Assembly (NCBI GenBank): GCA_013400155.1
Contig: VXBM01001630.1
Location: 5,166 to 69,165 of the forward strand
DNA from: Helopsaltes ochotensis
Lineage: Eukaryota > Chordata > Aves > Passeriformes > Locustellidae
Direction: 5' to 3'
Length of the DNA stretch: 64,000 nucleotides
Positions 21,201-25,959 of this stretch are shown one piece after another. Positions within the stretch are counted from its first letter, which is position 1. Each line of letters opens with the position of its first letter. The position numbers were made by a program, and so were the translations under genes. The notes below the pieces were generated by a model. The model did not search any database. It was not told where the DNA came from and saw only the letters and a program-made list of their open reading frames with translations.

Positions 21201-22299
21201 CAACAGTCCACTGAATACAGTGTGGTGGCAATGAGTTGTAGGATGTTTACATTTATGCTCTTATTCTTTTCCTCAAACACTCACTGATTTTTTTTTTTTT
21301 TACAAGACTTTGTGTATTTCATAACACATTAGTTAATTTCAGAGTAGCAGCAATGCAACAAGTAAGACCGCACTGTTAATTTCATGTGCTGTTTCAATAA
21401 CAAAGTCATTCTGGTGGCTCCAGCTCCTGGGGAATTTTTTTATCCAGTTCCCTGAGACTAAATAATTCAGCATCTAACTGTGAGTTTAAATGGCCTACTG
21501 CCAAATTAATCCATGCTGCACCTCCATGGACGTAGAACCACGGAATGCCCTGGGTTGGAAGAGACCTTAAAGCTCCTCCATTCCACCCCCTGCCATGGGC
21601 AGGGACACCTCCCACTATCCCAGATTGCTCCAGCCTGTCCTCGGACACTTCCAAAGATCCAGGGGCAGCCACAGCTTCTCTGGGCAACCTTGTGCCACAG
21701 CCTCCTCACCTTCACAGGGAAGGATTTCTTCCTGATACCTAATTTAAATCTACCCTCTGTCCATTTCAAATCCTTCCCCCTTGTCCTGTCGCTTAAACCT
21801 GGCTCCACCTCTGCCACGTCTCAGGTTAAATTGGTTTGTGGTCCCCTGGTGGCACAAAGCTGCTGCGTTTCTGCAGAGGCAGGGCTCGAAAGGGGCTTCC
21901 AAAGTCATCTTCTCCAGCATGGATTGGGTGACACAGGGCAAGCCAGGAGGGAGAAGAGCTGGCCCAGTGCATCTATAATTACGCAGGGAGTAATCAGAAA
22001 ACCTCGCGCTGTGAGTGTGGGATGGTTCCAGTCCTTTTTTAAACTGAGAAACTATGACAGGAACCAGGAGACTTTGCTCCACCGAGAGCAACTGTTGTTG
22101 TTGTTTCTGTTTTATTGATGAAACCATTTAATAGATATCTAATCATCCCTAATCTTCAGAGAGCAAACAGCAACCTCTGCTCCTGAGCAGCATCTCAGCA
22201 AGGTGATTAATGTATTCAGTCACAGGACGGGAAACAAACATTTCTACTCTCACGTTTTCTTCTTACCTCCACAACTTCCTCATATTCTTCTTCCTCCAT
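1..22299 (-). CDS. NEB: Nebulin, 5' coding part (34 exons, 3' end outside the window)
   Basis: Nebulin is a giant actin-binding protein that runs along the skeletal-muscle thin filament and helps set its length and calcium sensitivity. The identification rests on tens of consecutive modules with the SDxxYK actin-binding signature, WLKGIGW-type tropomyosin/troponin-binding motifs once per seven modules, and an acidic N terminus (MEEEEYEEVVE) like mammalian nebulin. I joined exons by GT-AG sites: 34 exons total 4,976 nt with no frame break, and every junction is phase 0, so the SD of one exon meets the xxYK of the next. From N to C the layout is an acidic leader, about 15 unique modules, then super-repeats encoded by exon sets of 105, 108, 312 and 207 nt. 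Later super-repeats, the Ser-rich tail and the SH3 domain lie beyond base 1. LRP- or nebulette-type relatives are excluded by the super-repeat structure and length. Confidence 0.97.
639..746 (-). CDS. NEB: NEB exon, KKGYDL-type module (36 aa)
   Basis: One module reading KRYKVGYEELKKKGYDL and ending IASE rather than the usual SD, so the motif at the next junction is SE-YKYK. Donor GTGGG reads off 634-638. 108 nt, both ends phase 0. Second exon of super-repeat set five. Confidence 0.95.
1090..1194 (-). CDS. NEB: NEB exon, MPDTPEI-type module (35 aa)
   Basis: One module reading ILYREAWNKDKTKVHIMPD and ending INTSD at a GTAAGT donor. First exon of super-repeat set five. The close human counterpart is the REAWDKDKTQIHIMPD module. 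Confidence 0.95.
1653..1856 (-). CDS. NEB: NEB exon, two modules with WLRGIGW motif (68 aa)
   Basis: Carries NLYKSDLQWLRGIGWSPLG, the tropomyosin/troponin-binding motif of super-repeat set four, followed by an EKKYRQHPDTVKFTS module ending NRSD. At 204 nt it is one codon shorter than the three other exons of this class (207 nt); the missing residue lies just before the Trp. Confidence 0.96.
2048..2359 (-). CDS. NEB: NEB exon, three modules (104 aa)
   Basis: Reads FKYKEGYRKQQGHHIGFRS, then SEREYKKDFEKWKTKF and SDVDYKRILHRWTCLPDQ, ending ELQSD. It begins FKYK where most of its class begin YKYK. Third exon of super-repeat set four. Confidence 0.96.
2474..2617 (+). mobile_element. CR1 copy with intact 3' end
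   Basis: Runs CTGGAAGTGTCCAAGGCCAG through to CCCTTCCAACCCAAACCATT and ends in the ATTCTACGATTCTAT tail repeats. Inside NEB intron 2360-3322, antisense to the gene; the rest of this intron holds nothing recognisable. Confidence 0.92.
3323..3430 (-). CDS. NEB: NEB exon, KKGYDL-type module (36 aa)
   Basis: One module reading KLYKLGWEEMIKKGYDL and ending IASD. The usual Pro-Asp-Ala-Ile segment is Pro-Glu-Ala-Met here. Second exon of super-repeat set four. The 5' flanking intron (3431-4234) shows no repeat or other feature. Confidence 0.96.
4235..4339 (-). CDS. NEB: NEB exon, MPDTPDI-type module (35 aa), ends NYSQ
   Basis: One module reading HAYTEAWEKDKTQVHVMPD. It ends NYSQ instead of SD, so the actin-binding signature at this junction becomes SQ-KLYK, matching the human module that ends LYSQ. 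First exon of super-repeat set four. Confidence 0.95.
4786..4992 (-). CDS. NEB: NEB exon, two modules with WFRGIGW motif (69 aa)
   Basis: Reads NEYKQDYKEWFRGIGWSPIG, then DRKYRQHPSMFPF, and ends IMNK. Leu of the WLKGIGW consensus is Phe here. Fourth exon of super-repeat set three; the second module ends NK, not SD. Confidence 0.96.
5179..5490 (-). CDS. NEB: NEB exon, three modules (104 aa)
   Basis: Reads YKYKLGYEQDKGKLVGFRS, SDREYKKAYETSKTHY and TNTGYKRLIHQYMLLPD, ending QIQSD. Third exon of super-repeat set three. The third module starts TNTGY, a weakened form of the SDxxYK signature. Confidence 0.96.
5541..5676 (+). mobile_element. CR1 fragment filling most of a NEB intron
   Basis: Runs from AAGGAAAAATTCTTCCCTAT to GTGTCC-type GCTGTCCCTGCCCAT; the 3' tail is missing. 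The host intron is only 5491-5697. Confidence 0.88.
5698..5805 (-). CDS. NEB: NEB exon, KKGYDL-type module (36 aa)
   Basis: One module reading KMYRSSFEETRKKGYDL and ending IASD at a GTAAGT donor. The intron following it in the transcript (5491-5697, between this exon's donor and the 312-nt exon) is mostly a CR1 fragment whose edge lies about 21 bases from this donor. Confidence 0.96.
6408..6512 (-). CDS. NEB: NEB exon, TPDIPQI-type module (35 aa), ends NLSE
   Basis: One module reading HKYKQAWEEDKKKIHITPD and ending NLSE with a GTGAGT donor. First exon of super-repeat set three. The intron downstream of it (5806-6407) is AT-rich and shows nothing recognisable. Confidence 0.96.
6793..6999 (-). 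CDS. NEB: NEB exon, two modules with MKGVGW motif (69 aa)
   Basis: Reads NQYKAEYDETMKGVGWLPLG, then EKKYRQHPDKLKYS, and ends KIMDE. The WLKGIGW motif is the most degraded in the window: its Trp-Leu is Thr-Met and Ile is Val. Mammals also have a weak motif (FMKGIGW) here. Fourth exon of super-repeat set two. Confidence 0.96.
7371..7682 (-). CDS. NEB: NEB exon, three modules (104 aa)
   Basis: Reads YKYKLAYEKAKGKHIGFRS, SDREYKKGYEKAKTNF and TNANYKNLIHTYNVLPD, ending QLQSD. Third exon of super-repeat set two, and the exon with the closest match to its mammalian counterpart as I recall it. Confidence 0.97.
7834..7941 (-). CDS. NEB: NEB exon, KKGYDL-type module (36 aa)
   Basis: One module reading KLYKSGWEEEKKKGYDL and ending IASD. 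Second exon of super-repeat set two. The introns on both sides are short (151 and 123 bases). Confidence 0.96.
8065..8169 (-). CDS. NEB: NEB exon, MPDTPEI-type module (35 aa)
   Basis: One module reading RLYTDKWNKEKTSIHVMPD and ending MTMSD. First exon of super-repeat set two; it matches human RLYTEKWNKDKTTIHVMPD almost residue for residue. Confidence 0.97.
8843..9049 (-). CDS. NEB: NEB exon, two modules with WLRGVGW motif (69 aa)
   Basis: Reads NLYKSDFNNWLRGVGWVPIQ, then EKKYRQHPDQLKFS, ending TMNK. Fourth exon of super-repeat set one, so this is the most N-terminal tropomyosin/troponin-type motif in the protein as annotated. Confidence 0.96.
9539..9850 (-). CDS. NEB: NEB exon, three modules (104 aa)
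   Basis: Reads FKYKESYEKDKGKQVGYKS, SDREYKKDYEVTKTKY and TNTGYKQPIHNYTLLPD, ending QLQSD with a GTATGT donor. Third exon of super-repeat set one. Confidence 0.96.
10146..10197. repeat. Compound AAT/ATT/GTT triplet repeat
   Basis: AATAATAAC and AATAATAAT units turn into ATTATTATT and then GTTGTTGTT, so the first two parts form a near-perfect inverted repeat. In NEB intron 9851-10387. Confidence 0.9.
10388..10495 (-). CDS. NEB: NEB exon, AKGYDL-type module (36 aa)
   Basis: One module reading ANYKADWKKTLAKGYDL and ending IASD. Acceptor is CCAAG, without the usual CAG. Second exon of super-repeat set one. The next intron towards the N terminus (10496-11041) is AT-rich with no recognisable element. 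Confidence 0.95.
11042..11146 (-). CDS. NEB: NEB exon, GEEIIHKY-type module (35 aa)
   Basis: One module reading ILYKSKGEEIIHKYHLPPD and ending NISD. First exon of super-repeat set one. In human nebulin the GEEIIHKYNLPPD module lies several modules further from the N-terminal unique region; here it directly follows it. Confidence 0.95.
11382..11480 (-). CDS. NEB: NEB exon, HPDQTKFTS-type module (33 aa)
   Basis: Reads YTYKKHPDQTKFTSVTDSP and ends KQLSD. It resembles the second half of the 207-nt exon class (KKYRQHPDxxKFTS), which suggests where the super-repeat periodicity begins. It follows the CKD-ending exon as in mammals. Confidence 0.95.
11865..11969 (-). CDS. NEB: NEB exon, unique N-terminal module (35 aa), ends QCKD
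   Basis: Reads KNYKADYEEEKTKCYFPQT and continues to EYEAIKKLEQCKD. It matches the human module with the same CYFPQTITQEYEAIKKLDQCKD ending. The module ends CKD in place of SD, as in mammals. Confidence 0.96.
12064..12171 (-). CDS. NEB: NEB exon, unique N-terminal module (36 aa)
   Basis: Reads VKYKDAYQKNILGHYLGSFE and ends AMKSD. The LGHYxGSxEDP stretch is the same as in the mammalian modules. The intron between it and the next exon is only 94 bases (11970-12063). Confidence 0.96.
12254..12355 (-). CDS. NEB: NEB exon, NYCETPKF module (34 aa)
   Basis: Reads KLYKEAYEQSRGNRMNYCET and ends KNFSD. It is 102 nt, one codon shorter than the usual 105. Mammalian nebulin carries two NYCETPK modules; only this one is present here. 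The intron on the N-terminal side (12356-12991) shows nothing recognisable. Confidence 0.96.
12992..13108 (-). CDS. NEB: NEB exon, long module (39 aa)
   Basis: Reads FKYRADYEKKKAVADYNVLP and ends NILSD. At 117 nt it is the longest single-module exon here, as is its human match (KADYNVLPASENPQLRQLK). The intron on its N-terminal side holds a CR1 copy. Confidence 0.96.
13170..13345 (+). mobile_element. CR1 copy, forward
   Basis: Contains GATTGCCCAGAGAAATTGTG, AAGTGTCCAAGGCCAGGTTG and GTCCCTTCCCACCCAAACCA, ending near TCCTGTGATATG. In NEB intron 13109-13507. Confidence 0.92.
13508..13615 (-). CDS. NEB: NEB exon, FMQTETPEY module (36 aa)
   Basis: Reads RKYQEDFENMKDQIYFMQTE and ends NVSK. The first 24 residues are almost identical to the human module. 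The terminal SK replaces SD. Confidence 0.96.
13787..13891 (-). CDS. NEB: NEB exon, GKWSQTPC module (35 aa)
   Basis: Reads VIYHEDYKNKIKGKWSQTPC and ends AENLSM. The human counterpart ends DNIST. The upstream intron (13892-14955) is over 1 kb, AT-rich, and shows no repeat or RNA gene. Confidence 0.95.
14956..15060 (-). CDS. NEB: NEB exon, DPPDVEQAKK module (35 aa)
   Basis: Reads IVYKKGHDERKAKFTSLPD and ends RQLSD. Human reads VAYKKGLAEQQAQFTPLADPPDIEFAKK at this position, so the module is conserved in place but fairly divergent in sequence. Confidence 0.95.
15679..15783 (-). CDS. NEB: NEB exon, FYPYNDSPELRR module (35 aa)
   Basis: Reads KLYTEDWDADKTLFYPYNDS and ends KTLSD. Nearly identical to human KLYTEDWEADKSLFYPYNDSPELRR. 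The acceptor reads CCCGTAG. Confidence 0.97.
15885..15989 (-). CDS. NEB: NEB exon, LLPPDAPELV module (35 aa)
   Basis: Reads VLYKQNWEENKDKYLLPPDA and ends NTAMFSK. The intron to the following exon is 101 bases. It matches human VLYKQNWEDTKDKYLLPPDAPEL. Confidence 0.97.
16288..16392 (-). CDS. NEB: NEB exon, ICHVDEKAKDIEHAKK module (35 aa)
   Basis: Reads VKYRMAGEIARTICHVDEKA and ends QQVSK. The HVDEKAKDIEHAKKVSQQVSK part is identical to the human sequence as I recall it. It belongs to the N-terminal modules reported to bind tropomodulin at the pointed end. Confidence 0.97.
16532..16639 (-). CDS. NEB: NEB exon, first full module (36 aa)
   Basis: Reads NKYKEKFRKEKGKPYASTID and ends DQLSE. It is the first complete SDxxYK-type module (M1) after the leader and is close to human NKYKEKFEKTKGQPYASTTD. 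Confidence 0.97.
17006..17221 (-). CDS. NEB: NEB leader exon, Thr-rich then basic (72 aa)
   Basis: Reads VITEITETISTDYSGPETTT, a Thr run, then a basic stretch RKKTIRTKVDPSKFLTPYLE and ends DLFSE. Human has the same order: ITKIYETTTTRTSDYEQ, a Pro/Ala-rich stretch, and RKVIRKKVDPSKFMTPYIAH. The acceptor CAG is at 17222-17224. The first 78 or so codon positions of DNA are duplicated just upstream (see 17293-17388). Confidence 0.95.
17138..17475. repeat. 167-bp tandem duplication, about two copies
   Basis: The sequence from the Thr-rich half of the NEB leader exon through its acceptor and about 70 bases of intron recurs at an offset of 167 bases, with few mismatches. A third, partial copy of the junction (CCCCCTGAGCTG) is seen near 17461-17472, where the donor-like GTGAAAG has become ATGAAAA. 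Confidence 0.85.
17293..17388 (-). CDS. Possible duplicated NEB exon (32 codons), unproven
   Basis: This segment is the second copy in a 167-bp tandem duplication covering the acceptor and 5' half of the leader exon at 17006-17221. It keeps the acceptor, an open frame VITEITETISTEYSGPETTT, and meets a GTGAAAG donor-like site at 17291-17292. That gives 96 nt in phase 0. The intron to the true exon would be only 71 bases. It may equally be a dead copy; the original exon was not seen interrupted. Confidence 0.35.
18360..18404 (-). CDS. NEB: NEB leader exon (15 aa), YYIEETVIEEG
   Basis: A 45-nt phase-0 exon encoding YYIEETVIEEGEPHE between a TTTCAAAG acceptor and a GTAAAG donor. It matches human EYYTEEVVYEEVPGE, which directly follows MADDEDYEEVV. 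Without this match so short an exon would not be callable. Confidence 0.88.
18960..19620 (-). mobile_element. Degenerate retroelement-like interspersed repeat
   Basis: Lies in an early NEB intron. The text resembles a bird-genome repeat that I recall from chicken and passerine sequence (CCTTCTTGTCTTTCTTGAAG, CAGGAGCTCTGTGTTC, TTCTGGCTTGTTTGTGAGCA blocks in order). I could not assign it to a named family; CR1 5' part is the likeliest. It is too decayed to encode anything. Confidence 0.4.
19628..19735 (+). mobile_element. CR1 fragment, forward
   Basis: The stretch CCCAGGAGCGGCTGAGGGAG followed by GGAGAAAAGGAGGCTCAGGG is the internal part of avian CR1 3' regions, ending in CTGCACAACTCCCTGAC. 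It directly precedes the CpG-rich island. Confidence 0.7.
19780..20130. promoter_or_regulatory. CpG-rich island inside a NEB intron
   Basis: A sharp change to GC- and CpG-dense sequence within an AT-rich intron, with two GCGGCCGC octamers near 19860 and 19892. No TATA box. It includes a short open frame on the plus strand (19891-20130). It may be an internal or antisense promoter, or a retrocopied 5' end of another gene; nothing here proves transcription. Confidence 0.55.
19891..20130 (+). CDS. Hypothetical 79-aa open frame in the CpG-rich island
   Basis: Starts at an ATG with G at -3 and G at +4, and encodes MAAALRGPRGLGLRHLPRSE followed by a basic region and CGMCLACTERKWG. The first 19 residues have four Arg and no acidic residue, like a mitochondrial presequence. 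I do not recognise the product. No convincing donor follows and no further exon was found, so chance or a truncated retrocopy is as likely as a gene. Confidence 0.2.
   Translation: MAAALRGPRGLGLRHLPRSEMTGKKLLKTLLREAGLAVCGMCLACTERKWGNAGFMVENLLRAVIAGGPSPPLRERKTL
20279..20470. repeat. Degenerate short tandem repeat, CTTCCACAAAACCTT type
   Basis: A run of about a dozen imperfect 14-15 base units on the theme TTCCACAAAACC, with some units reading TTCTACAAAACC or CTGCAAAATC. It contains C7 and C6 runs near 20416-20432. Confidence 0.75.
20614..20646 (-). CDS. Possible NEB micro-exon (11 codons), weak
   Basis: Between an AG and a GAG|GTATTG donor the minus strand reads KDMIIEYRVAE in phase 0. The acidic, tyrosine-containing text would fit the leader. 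Against it, the acceptor lacks a pyrimidine tract and the mammalian leader joins directly from EEVVE to YYTEE. Confidence 0.2.
21533..21795 (-). mobile_element. CR1 copy, reverse orientation
   Basis: Begins at GAACCACGGAATGCCCTGGG (the reverse complement of the CR1 3' end) and runs through GGGTTGGAAGAGACCTTAAAG, TGCCATGGGCAGGGACACCT and CAGGGAAGGATTTCTTCCTG. Lies in the NEB intron next to the start-codon exon. Confidence 0.9.
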
Positions 22300-22335
22300 T
22301 CTGAGGGTTTGCTTCTTTTGTCTCTCCCCCACTCA
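22267..22335 (-). CDS. NEB: NEB start-codon exon
   Basis: The minus strand reads ATG at 22299-22297 and encodes MEEEEYEEVVE, then a GAG|GTAAGAAG donor at 22266. Human nebulin starts MADDEDYEEVVE. The coding part is 22267-22299. The 5' limit is uncertain: an AG at 22336-22337 (GTGACCAG) or one just before the ATG (CCCTCAG) could be the acceptor; the first leaves 36 bases of 5' UTR in this exon. Confidence 0.88.
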
Positions 22336-23483
22336 CTGGTCACGCAGCAGGTGAAAATGTGAACAAACAGTATTAGCCCAAGACTGAAAGTACCATGAGA
22401 AGGTACAAGGCAAGCTCACAAAGCGCTTGGGGTCATGGTTAGTAACTAGTCAGACCCTAAATAAAGCTGGGATCTGGCATTACTTGCATTCTTATGGAAA
22501 AAACATTGGATTCAGTTTCAAACATACTGATATAAATTACAATTTTGGACAAATACCTCATTCCAGTTATAACACCAACACTGGATCCAATGAAAACAAA
22601 ATAAAAGAGATAAATAAAATAAAAGAGAAAATAAAAAGAGATCTCTTGAAACATGATGTGATACTCTCATTATAACTGAATTATTTGAAGCGTTTTTCTT
22701 TTCTCTGTGACTATTCTATGCTGTTTCATTATATCATTCAAGCCCCCTTTTGAATGGGAGATTTATATTCTACTATATTCATTCATAAGTAAGAGCATAA
22801 TGTAGAAAAATATTGTAAATATTTTTTTAAGTGACCTTAGGTTAATGAGGCAATTTCTGTCTTCCCAGCATCAGCCTACAGAAAAGCTCTGGGATTTTTT
22901 TTTTAAACTCTTGTGGGTTTTTGCTCTCTATTTCTTCAGACCTGGAAAAGATGAAAATCCATAGAGTTGGCTGAAGTACAAAGCACAGATTAGTGTCAGA
23001 ACCTTTGAACGAATTAATTAACGCACTGATTTTGCTGTGAGGCAAAGCTACAATTTTCCACCAGAGTCTGCAGCCCTGTTTCTAATGTTGGGAGGGGATG
23101 AGGCTTTGGAACAGCTGCTCCTGAGTCCAGGGATATTTGCCGTGTAAACTAATCCTGCCAACTGATGGGGCAGTTGGGTTGAGCTGGCTAAACTGCAATT
23201 CCTTCTGAGGCAAGGGAAGTCAAGTCATGCAGGTTAAATATAGGAACACTGAATACTGGCCCTTTTTAGTCCCAATGGGCTGAGAAAAAATGGCCCAAAA
23301 ATGAATTGGGAAAACCGTGTTGTTAACTATTAAAATAAATTAAGAATAAGTCAATTAACAAGTGACAAGTCACTTGAAGTAGTAGGCTGAGGTGTGTGAC
23401 TAAACTCAAGAAGTGGGGTTTGCATATAAATGCAATCTCTTTAACCTGTCATTGTTAGAGCCTCCAGCCACACTTCCAAACCC

Positions 23484-23509
23484 CGTCCTCCTCCTCCTCC
23501 TCCTCCTCC
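23484..23509. repeat. (TCC)n microsatellite
   Basis: About eight TCC units with one imperfect start, about 150 bases inside the first NEB intron from the exon 1 donor. Confidence 0.9.
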
Positions 23510-23652
23510 AATCCACAGCCAGTTACTCAGACAGAAAACCTGACTTCCATGGGCAAAGCACAACGAGCGTTCCCCAAAAACTACAGAACGGGGAAACAGC
23601 TCAAGATCCTCTTTTAAGGAAAAGAAGTGAAACGCATTTAAAATGTTCTTAC

Positions 23653-23780
23653 CAGCGACATGCAGTAAATATCCTTTGGAGCAAAGGCTCTCCAGTCTTC
23701 CCTCCTGAGCAGCACTGGGAGAGAGCGAGGGGGTTCAGCGGCTCCCGGTGACGCGCGTGGCCCACGCAGCCAATCTGGCT
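23653..23780 (-). other. NEB: Probable NEB noncoding exon 1
   Basis: The minus strand ends in CATGTCGCTG|GTAAGAAC, a strong donor at 23651-23652, 1.3 kb upstream of the start-codon exon. A TATA-like box at 23804-23811 puts transcription start near 23,775-23,782. The exon includes one ATG (about 23,664) that would read only MSL before the splice. Mammalian NEB likewise has noncoding 5' exons. Confidence 0.6.
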
Positions 23781-23803
23781 CCAGCCCGCTCGAGTTTCAG
23801 CCC

Positions 23804-24041
23804 TAAATATACTCGGTGACCCCGAGGGAGGCCACCTGTTCTCAGCAGCATCAGGGAAAGGGAGCTGGGCACCTCCGTGCTCCTCAGGAAACCCAAAACA
23901 CACCAGAGCTCGGCTGGAGCTCACCAGGGCTCGGTGAGATGGAGCCCCAGGCAAAGCCAAGGGAGTGCTCCAATGGAAAAACATAATTATCAGAGTTGAT
24001 AAGAACATTCAGTTGCAGTTGATGGAGGCAAGTTCATTCCT
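23804..24041 (-). promoter_or_regulatory. NEB: Putative NEB promoter with muscle-type sites
   Basis: On the minus strand TATATTTA lies at 23811-23804 with the exon donor 150 bases downstream. Upstream are an E-box CACCTG (23833-23838), and an MCAT-type CATTCCT (24035-24041). Such sites are bound by MyoD-family and TEAD factors in muscle promoters. The box CTAAATATAC at 23803-23812 is one base off an MEF2 consensus. Site matches alone are weak evidence. Confidence 0.5.
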
Positions 24042-24049
24042 ATGATGTG

Positions 24050-25515
24050 CCTGAATAAACACCATCCAAATTCAAGAGTCTCTGAACTTGAGGAGTCCAC
24101 ACTGCAAACCAAATTTTAGCATAAACGTCTTTAATTTCACCCCATAAGTGCACCTGAAGTGCTTTTGCACCTTGATGCAAATGGTGTGTCGATATTTTTA
24201 TCACTTATGAAATGCTTCGTAGCTGAACACGCAGACCCAGGAACATGCGAAAAGCGACTGTTTGCAAGGAAGGAACCCAACGAAGAGCCAACACCCCTGG
24301 TGAAGAAAGCCCAAGAAGAGCTGATAAACAGATTAAGTGACAGGGGAGCAACCCTGGTATTTTGGAAGGTCAGGAATGCCGTGATGTGTGGAGCAGAATC
24401 AGGGTGATGATAGCAGACATGACTTCTTAGGGGATCACTCGACTGACAAATAGAGTTGACTTTGGTTCCTCAAGGAGGTGCATTCAAAATCCAGTATCAG
24501 CAGTGATCCCTTTCCTTGCGCTAGATCACAGAATTCAATAAATGATTGTCAGGAGCCCTTGAGAGACTTCTTTTTCCTTAACTCTTTCCAGAAGTTCATA
24601 TTTATATCCAGATGAAATATCATATCTCATTCACTACTGCCAAGTATTTTAGACTCTGCCCGGAGCTGCAGACCCCTCCCTGTCTCCCTTGGCCGAGCCA
24701 TTTTCAATTACTCTGCATTTTGCTTTACTAGGCAGTGCTTCCCCTTTTCATCTGATTTCTGTTTATTTAACTTTCTTAGCATGTTTTGAAATTGTCCAGA
24801 AGTTAACCCAGCGTATTGGTGGAGTCTCTGGAGAGCAGCCTCAGCGTAACCTGCTGCTCTCTGATCCTGCTCCCGCCGTGTGTGCATTCCAGAAATAACT
24901 CTCAGGCCCCTTTTCCTCCGGAGCGCTGCTTCTCAGTAGATTGGATACAGAAGGTGACATCTTCATTATCAATAACAAACCTTGATGGAGTGAAGGGCCA
25001 GCTTTCCTTATTGAACACGTAATTCGTTATTGGCATTCCAGCTCAGGCCTGGAAGTTCCTGCAAAGGACTCCCTCTGATACTCTGCAAGCCCTGTGCTAC
25101 TGGAACATCACCTTCAGACCATTTTATACTGCTGTTTGATATCTTGTTTAGAAAGACACTAAACAAGGCTAAAATTATATGCAGGACACCAGCACCGCTT
25201 TTTCTGCCACTGAAATGCAGCTGCCTTTAGTGTGAAACATGGCAGATCTTCAGCAGCACAGCTCAGGGCTGGAAAAAAGCATGGGATAACCCATGGAAAT
25301 TGCAGAAAGGGGCCAAGAACCAAAAGGATGATTGGTGAAATGAAAAGTTAGGCTGAACATAAAATTTTTGTTCTGGCATCAGAGCACGAAGAGGGGAGGA
25401 GGGTGCACTTGGGTCACTTGAGAAACTATTTCAATTCCTGCATTTTGGTGCTTTGCTCCTTCAGCTCCAAATCTCAAGGAAGAGCTCTGACAAAACCATC
25501 GCCGTTGCGTGGGCA
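24050..25515. other. Intergenic, nothing recognised
   Basis: Upstream of NEB. Unique-looking, moderately AT-rich DNA. An open stretch at 24159-24407 has no similarity I can name and no coding signature. No RNA gene or repeat seen. Confidence 0.5.
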
Positions 25516-25519
25516 AGGA

Positions 25520-25690
25520 GAAGCCCAAGATCATCGAGGCTGAAAAAGTCCTCTCAGCCCATGAGTCCAAGCTGTGCCTGATGCCCACCCTGTCCCCAGC
25601 CCAGAGCACGGAGTGCCATCTCCAGGAATTCCTTGGACACCTCCAGCGATGGGGATTCCAAACCTCCCTGTTCCAAACATGTATGAGGTA
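25520..25690 (-). mobile_element. CR1 fragment, reverse
   Basis: AGATCATCGAGGCTGAAAAA, TCCAAGCTGTGCCTGATGCC and CAGAGCACGGAGTGCCATCT follow CR1 order in reverse. A second short CR1-like piece (GGCTGGAAAAGACCTCCGAG, near 25,795) follows. Confidence 0.75.
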
Positions 25691-25959
25691 AAGGGAATTC
25701 TAATGGTTAATATTCCTTTTTTCTTTTAAATTGCTTTGTTGTGAAAATTTATGTCTGACTGATTTATGATGGAATATTCACAAGATCATTAGGGCTGGAA
25801 AAGACCTCCGAGATCATCAAGTCCAGTCTTTTGTTGTGAGAACATGAACTTGACTTTCTGGGGGACAAGGATTTCAAAAGCATGAACTGTGCCCTAGGTG
25901 GAGTCTGGCAGCTCTGCCCCAGGTTAACACACCAGGCCACGTTTATCCACGGCACATAA

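Noticed and set aside
24159..24407. 82-codon plus-strand open frame upstream of NEB
   Set aside because: No recognised domain, no splice or promoter context, and chance frames of this length are common in this window.
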